A stretch of DNA of 19,934 nucleotides, from the NCBI GenBank assembly GCA_019746355.1, contig JAIESC010000283.1, positions 1-19,934 on the forward strand, in the 5' to 3' direction. A program made the position numbers and the translations under genes. The stretch comes from Xanthobacteraceae bacterium. GTDB taxonomy: Bacteria > Pseudomonadota > Alphaproteobacteria > Rhizobiales > Xanthobacteraceae. How positions within the stretch are numbered: the first letter of the stretch is position 1; every line of letters starts with the position of its first letter. This document shows, piece by piece, positions 16,800 through 19,934 of the stretch. The notes under the pieces are model-generated. The model saw nothing but the letters and a program-made list of their open reading frames with translations, was not told the origin of the DNA and searched no databases.

Positions 16800-17573
16800 G
16801 TGCGCGTTGCGCTCGAAGAACAGCGCCTGGCTGATCACCGCCGATACCATCGCCGGCTGATAGGGCTTGGTGATCAGGAATGCCGGCTCCGGGCGCAGCC
16901 CGGTCAGGAAGCGCTCGGGATAGGCGGTGATGAAAATCACCGGCACCTCGAAGGTGGCGAGCAGGTCGTTGACCGCGTCGACGCCGGAGCTGCCGTCGGC
17001 GAGCTGAATATCGGCGAGGATCAGCCCGATGTTCTTGTTCTTCGCCAGCGCCACCGCCTCGGCGCGGGTCGACGCGATGCCCTGCACCTCGTGACCGAGA
17101 TTCTCGACCAGCGACTGCAGATCCATCGCGATCAGTGCTTCATCCTCGATGATCAGGATGTTGGTCGCGATCTGGCTTGCGATCTCCTTGCCGCATTCGT
17201 CGATCAAAGCGCGCAGCTCGCCGACACTGACGTCGAGAATTTTTGCCGCGTCCTCCTCGGAAAAGCCCTCCAGCGACACCAGCAGGAAGGCCTGCCGCGG
17301 CATGGCGCCGATCTGGCTCAACCGCCGGTCGGCCGGGTTGGGATTGACCGGCTCGCGGCCCGCATTGACCGGAACGGAATTCCAGATTTTCGAGAACACC
17401 CGGAACATTCCCACCCGAACGGACGTTTGGTCCCCAATCAGGCCGGGGTCCGCGGTCAGGGCTTCGAGGGCGGCGGTGACATAGCTATCCCCGGACGCTT
17501 GGCTGCCCGTCAGAGCCCGCGCATATCGCCGAACGACCGGAAGATGATCTCTAACCGCTTGAGATGTCAGCAT
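16773..17573 (-). CDS. phyR: PhyR, general stress response anti-anti-sigma regulator
   Basis: This 266-residue protein has the reversed layout unique to PhyR: an N-terminal sigma-factor-like domain (about 1-135, with region-2-like and region-4-like parts; GFSEEDAAKILDVSVGELRALI) and a C-terminal receiver (about 137-255). Receiver residues visible are E143-D144, phospho-acceptor D188 (LILADIQLAD), T216 in FITAYPE (the FAT GUY-type variant of this clade) and K236 (TKPYQP). Phosphorylated PhyR mimics EcfG and binds NepR, freeing the sigma factor. AGAGGG lies about 7 nt before the ATG. It is divergent from nepR-ecfG, with its own perfect EcfG-type promoter (17668-17644), which implies positive feedback. 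The cognate kinase is probably the PAS/HWE-type protein at 18712. Confidence 0.97.
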   Translation of the reverse strand: MLTSQAVRDHLPVVRRYARALTGSQASGDSYVTAALEALTADPGLIGDQTSVRVGMFRVFSKIWNSVPVNAGREPVNPNPADRRLSQIGAMPRQAFLLVSLEGFSEEDAAKILDVSVGELRALIDECGKEIASQIATNILIIEDEALIAMDLQSLVENLGHEVQGIASTRAEAVALAKNKNIGLILADIQLADGSSGVDAVNDLLATFEVPVIFITAYPERFLTGLRPEPAFLITKPYQPAMVSAVISQALFFERNAHKSRSRAAG

Positions 17574-17643
17574 ATTTGTCCCTCTGTCAGCCTACTTCTG
17601 GCACCCCCGCGTATATTGCCGCCCCTCGCCGCGGAGATTGTAA

Positions 17644-17668
17644 AACGCTCAGGCGCAGGGGAAGTTCC
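17644..17668 (-). promoter_or_regulatory. EcfG promoter of phyR
   Basis: On the minus strand: GGAAC (17668-17664), 16 nt, CGTT (17647-17644), an exact consensus match. It ends 70 bp before the phyR ATG. Its -35 lies 5 bp from the -35 of the divergent nepR promoter. Confidence 0.8.
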
Positions 17669-17673
17669 ATAAT

Positions 17674-17698
17674 GGAACCATATGTTGTCTCGAATGTT
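17674..17698 (+). promoter_or_regulatory. EcfG promoter of nepR-ecfG (autoregulation)
   Basis: GGAAC (17674-17678), 17 nt, GTT (17696-17698), preceded by T. It ends 65 bp before the nepR ATG. With the phyR -35 it forms the 15-bp palindrome GTTCCATAATGGAAC (17664-17678). Confidence 0.78.
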
Positions 17699-17763
17699 AT
17701 CGCGCCAGGGAAGCGGCGATCCCATTGCAATCGGCCCCGTTGGGCATGTGGGGGAAGAGCAAG

Positions 17764-17964
17764 ATGAATGAAAGACCAAGACAGCCCCCGGACACCTCAA
17801 TGAAGGCTGAAAAAAACAAGCAGAAGAAAGGCCGGCTCGGTGCAGAGATCCAACACAAGATTGGTCAGCAGCTCCGCGCCATGTACGCGGACACCGTCAA
17901 TGAAGGAGTCCCCGACCGGTTTGCCGAGCTCATCCAGCGTCTCGACAAGCAAGAGCAAAAATAG
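17764..17964 (+). CDS. nepR: NepR, anti-sigma factor of EcfG
   Basis: This 66-residue protein has a lysine-rich start and the conserved NepR core IGQQLRAMYADTVNEGVPDRF followed by AELIQRLDKQE (about 33-64), which forms the two helices that bind EcfG or phosphorylated PhyR. I chose ATG 17764-17766 because a GGGGAAGAG stretch lies just upstream. An earlier in-frame start (17725) would add a tail unlike the family. It is followed by ecfG after a 10-nt gap, the usual operon, and shares an EcfG-type promoter. Residues 14-23 (KAEKNKQKKG) are very basic, as in other NepR proteins. Confidence 0.95.
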   Translation: MNERPRQPPDTSMKAEKNKQKKGRLGAEIQHKIGQQLRAMYADTVNEGVPDRFAELIQRLDKQEQK

Positions 17965-17974
17965 GGCCGAGCAC

Positions 17975-18538
17975 ATGAGCGATCGAGACGACGCTCGACA
18001 CGATGTTCGCGGAGCCATGCTGGCCGCCGTGCCAAGCCTGCGTGCGTTTGCGATCTCGCTCTGCGGCGACGTCGATCGTGCGAACGATCTGGTCCAGGAA
18101 ACCTTGATGCGCGCCTGGTCGCACCTGGACTCGTTCGAGCCGGGCACGAACATGTCCGCCTGGCTGTTCACGATCCTGCGCAATCATTTCCGCACCGAGT
18201 ACCGCAAGCGCCGGCGCGAGGTCGAGGACGCGGACGGCGGATATGCGGAACGCCTGACGACACCGGAAGAGCAGACCGCGCACATCCAGTTCGGCGAGCT
18301 GCGTCAGGCGCTGATGAAATTGTCGCCCGACCAGCGAGAAGCGCTGATCCTCGTCGGCGCGTCGGGGTTCTCGTACGAAGAGGCGGCGAAAATCTGCGAT
18401 TGTGCGATCGGCACGATCAAGAGCCGCGTCAATCGCGCAAGGCTCCGGCTCGCCGAAATTCTCGGCATCGAGAACGTTCCCGAGATCGCGCCGGAGCCCG
18501 ACATGCCGGCGGCGGCCAGCGGCGGCCGCAAGGACTAG
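17975..18538 (+). CDS. ecfG: EcfG, ECF sigma factor of the general stress response
   Basis: This 187-residue ECF sigma factor has region 2 at about 20-85 (DVDRANDLVQETLMRAWSHL, then SAWLFTILRNHFRTEYRKRRRE) and region 4 at about 107-163 (LSPDQREALILVGASGFSYEE, then GTIKSRVNRARLRLAEIL). A short acidic/alanine tail follows. Start ATG 17975-17977 is 10 nt after the nepR stop; the longer frame to 17840 overlaps nepR and is discarded. It has only a weak ribosome binding site, so translational coupling to nepR is likely. That would keep the sigma and anti-sigma in balance. It recognises GGAAC-N16/17-CGTT promoters, several of which lie in this window. A clear terminator follows at 18661-18687. Confidence 0.96.
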   Translation: MSDRDDARHDVRGAMLAAVPSLRAFAISLCGDVDRANDLVQETLMRAWSHLDSFEPGTNMSAWLFTILRNHFRTEYRKRRREVEDADGGYAERLTTPEEQTAHIQFGELRQALMKLSPDQREALILVGASGFSYEEAAKICDCAIGTIKSRVNRARLRLAEILGIENVPEIAPEPDMPAAASGGRKD

Positions 18539-18660
18539 TGTCGCGGACCAGAAGTTCGCAGGAGTTCTCTGCAGGCACTTTGCGAACGTCCGAACCGCTC
18601 AGGCCGCTGCAAGCTTCGCGCGCGGCGACGCAACGCAGACGATGTTGTTCTTTGCCACCA

Positions 18661-18687
18661 CGAAGCCCATAATTTGGGCTTCGTTTT
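18661..18687 (+). terminator. Intrinsic terminator of nepR-ecfG
   Basis: The perfect 9-bp stem CGAAGCCCA (18661-18669) / TGGGCTTCG (18675-18683) with loop TAATT is followed by TTTT and CATTT. It lies 123 bp after the ecfG stop and only 24 bp before the kinase start. Confidence 0.85.
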
Positions 18688-18711
18688 CATTTCGCAGGGC
18701 CAATCCAAGCC

Positions 18712-19725
18712 ATGGTCGCTGACAAATCAGGACTCGATCCCACGGCTTGGCTCGCGGCCATCGTTGAATCATCCGACGACGCGATCATCAGCGAAGATCT
18801 CAATGGCATCGTCACGTCGTGGAACCTCGGCGCCGAGCGGATCTTCGGTTATCCGGCGCACGAAATCATCGGACAGCCGGTCCTGAAGCTGATCCCGCCG
18901 GATCGGCGCAGCGAGCAAGATTTCATTGTCGATCAGCTTCGTCGCGGTGAGAGCATCAAGCAGCACGACACGCAGCGCCTGTGCAAGGACGGCCGGCTGA
19001 TCCATGTCTCGCTCACCGAGTCCCCCATCCGCAACCAAGACAACGTCATTGTCGGCGTCTCGAAGATCGCGCGCGACATCACCGAGCGGAAAATGGCGCA
19101 GGAGACGCAAACCCTGCTTCTGCGGGAGTTGAACCATCGCTCGAAAAATCTCCTCGCCGTGGCCGACGCCATCGTGCGCCAGACCGCCCGAAGCACATCG
19201 CCAAGGGAATTCGTCGACCGGATCAGCCGACGGCTGCATGCGCTCTCGATCAATCAGGATCTGATGATCGAGAGCGACTGGCGCGGCGCCGACATCGGCC
19301 AGATCATTCAATGGCAACTGGCTTCGGTCATCGACGACCAGGCGAGCCGGGTGACCCTGGAAGGCTACCCCTGCGTGGTGACGCCGCGCGTCGCCCAGGC
19401 GCTGGGATTGGCGATCTACGAGCTTGCCACCAACGCGCTCAAGTTCGGCGCGCTGTCCTCGCCCACGGGCAAGGTGGACATCAAGTGGCAGGCGGAGGCG
19501 CGAAACGGCTCACGCGAATTCAGGCTGTCGTGGCGCGAGACCGGCGGCCCGCCCGCCGTCCGGCCGAGGAAGAAAGGCTTCGGAAGCTCGATCATCGAAC
19601 ACATGATCGCCCGCTCGGTGCTCGGCTCGGTGACGATCAGCTTCCCGCCGACCGGCCTGGTTTGGGAGCTGGTCGCGCCGGAAGCCGGATTGACCCACGC
19701 CGCCGGTTCCCCGCTCGCGCCCTGA
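18712..19725 (+). CDS. Soluble PAS-domain sensor histidine kinase, HWE/HisKA_2-type (probable PhyR kinase)
   Basis: This is a 337-residue cytoplasmic kinase with no membrane helix. One PAS domain (about 13-125: AIVESSDDAIISEDLNGIVTSW, then GYPAHEIIGQPV, and SKIARDITERKMAQE) precedes the dimerisation helix with phospho-acceptor H142 (LLRELNHRSKNLLAVADAI). The ATP-binding part has YELATNALKFGALS (N box, N241) and SWRETGGP (W274, E276), the WxE of the HWE family. The histidine usual at the start of the HWE N box is a tyrosine here (Y236). Kinases of this group next to phyR phosphorylate it. It lies downstream of ecfG on the same strand, but a strong terminator separates them. I see no GGAAC-type promoter of its own in the gap. 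Confidence 0.92.
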   Translation: MVADKSGLDPTAWLAAIVESSDDAIISEDLNGIVTSWNLGAERIFGYPAHEIIGQPVLKLIPPDRRSEQDFIVDQLRRGESIKQHDTQRLCKDGRLIHVSLTESPIRNQDNVIVGVSKIARDITERKMAQETQTLLLRELNHRSKNLLAVADAIVRQTARSTSPREFVDRISRRLHALSINQDLMIESDWRGADIGQIIQWQLASVIDDQASRVTLEGYPCVVTPRVAQALGLAIYELATNALKFGALSSPTGKVDIKWQAEARNGSREFRLSWRETGGPPAVRPRKKGFGSSIIEHMIARSVLGSVTISFPPTGLVWELVAPEAGLTHAAGSPLAP

Positions 19726-19839
19726 CGTCCGGGGAATGCGGTTCGAGGCGGTTCCGGCATTCGACGGCGAAGGTCCCGATCCGGAAGTAAGCTCCTGAAA
19801 CTTATAAATATTGTCCCGTTCCGGGGCGGGCTCCGGCAT
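19510..19839 (-). CDS. Possible small ORF antisense to the kinase 3' end (doubtful)
   Basis: ATG 19837-19839 has a textbook ribosome binding site, GGAGG with 5-nt spacing. It opens a 109-residue frame beginning MPEPAPERDNIYKFQEL. About two thirds of it is antisense to the kinase gene, where long open frames are common in GC-rich DNA. I recognise no family. Only the first 38 codons lie outside the kinase gene. It is listed because of the strong start site. No promoter or terminator supports it. Confidence 0.15.
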   Translation of the reverse strand: MPEPAPERDNIYKFQELTSGSGPSPSNAGTASNRIPRTSGRERGTGGVGQSGFRRDQLPNQAGRREADRHRAEHRAGDHVFDDRASEAFLPRPDGGRAAGLAPRQPEFA

Positions 19840-19934
19840 TGCCACCTCCACTCTGCGGCCGGCGGCAACATTATTTTACTACCTCCGGAACCAACCCGGC
19901 CGCTTTTGCATTTTTCCGCTTGGGCAGCGGTCCG

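Noticed and set aside
19799..19822. Minus-strand GGAAC-N16-GTT near the window end
   Set aside because: The spacer is one base shorter than the accepted range, and no supported gene lies downstream.

Overview
The window is GC-rich, densely coded alphaproteobacterial DNA. It is most likely from Bradyrhizobium or a close relative in the Nitrobacteraceae. I base this on the PhyR-NepR-EcfG general stress response locus with a PAS/HWE-type kinase, and on several families of palindromic intergenic repeats of the kind common in Bradyrhizobium and Rhodopseudomonas genomes. There are no rRNA, tRNA, CRISPR, phage or transposase genes. LEFT PART (about 1-11550, all genes on the minus strand): a catabolic and transport region. 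In transcription order it holds a NicX-like 2,5-dihydroxypyridine 5,6-dioxygenase homologue, a ribose-type ABC importer (ATPase, permease, periplasmic binding protein), a gentisate-dioxygenase-like cupin, a xanthine-dehydrogenase-family molybdopterin subunit, a Bug/TctC-type solute-binding protein, and a second molybdopterin subunit cut by the window edge. Mo-hydroxylase subunits, ring-cleaving dioxygenase homologues and two uptake systems together suggest use of a hydroxylated (N-hetero)aromatic compound. The substrate cannot be read from the sequence. Most intergenic gaps here hold palindromic repeats, which in several cases run into the 5' ends of ORFs and create false N-terminal extensions. 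MIDDLE (about 11550-16052): a zinc-binding metallopeptidase-like protein, an AI-2E family transporter, a divergent low-affinity iron permease family protein, then small envelope proteins (DUF883/ElaB-YqjD type and a holin-like three-helix protein) and a single-domain response regulator. RIGHT PART (16053-19725): the general stress response core. It has an intergenic region with a candidate stress-induced small RNA, csbD-family, phyR (minus), and divergently nepR-ecfG followed by a terminator and a soluble PAS/HWE-like histidine kinase. I find five sites that match GGAAC-N17-GTT exactly between 16293 and 17698, and a sixth with N18 in front of the iron permease family gene. This is the known EcfG promoter pattern. 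It suggests that EcfG drives its own operon, phyR, csbD, the candidate sRNA and possibly the response regulator. In the known partner-switch model the kinase phosphorylates PhyR, PhyR-P sequesters NepR, and EcfG is released. The most interesting items are the orphan EcfG-promoter plus terminator unit with a C-rich stretch (16343-16457), the back-to-back phyR/nepR promoters sharing a 15-bp palindrome (17664-17678), and the catabolic cluster whose cupin gene is bracketed by two direct copies of a 138-bp repeat.
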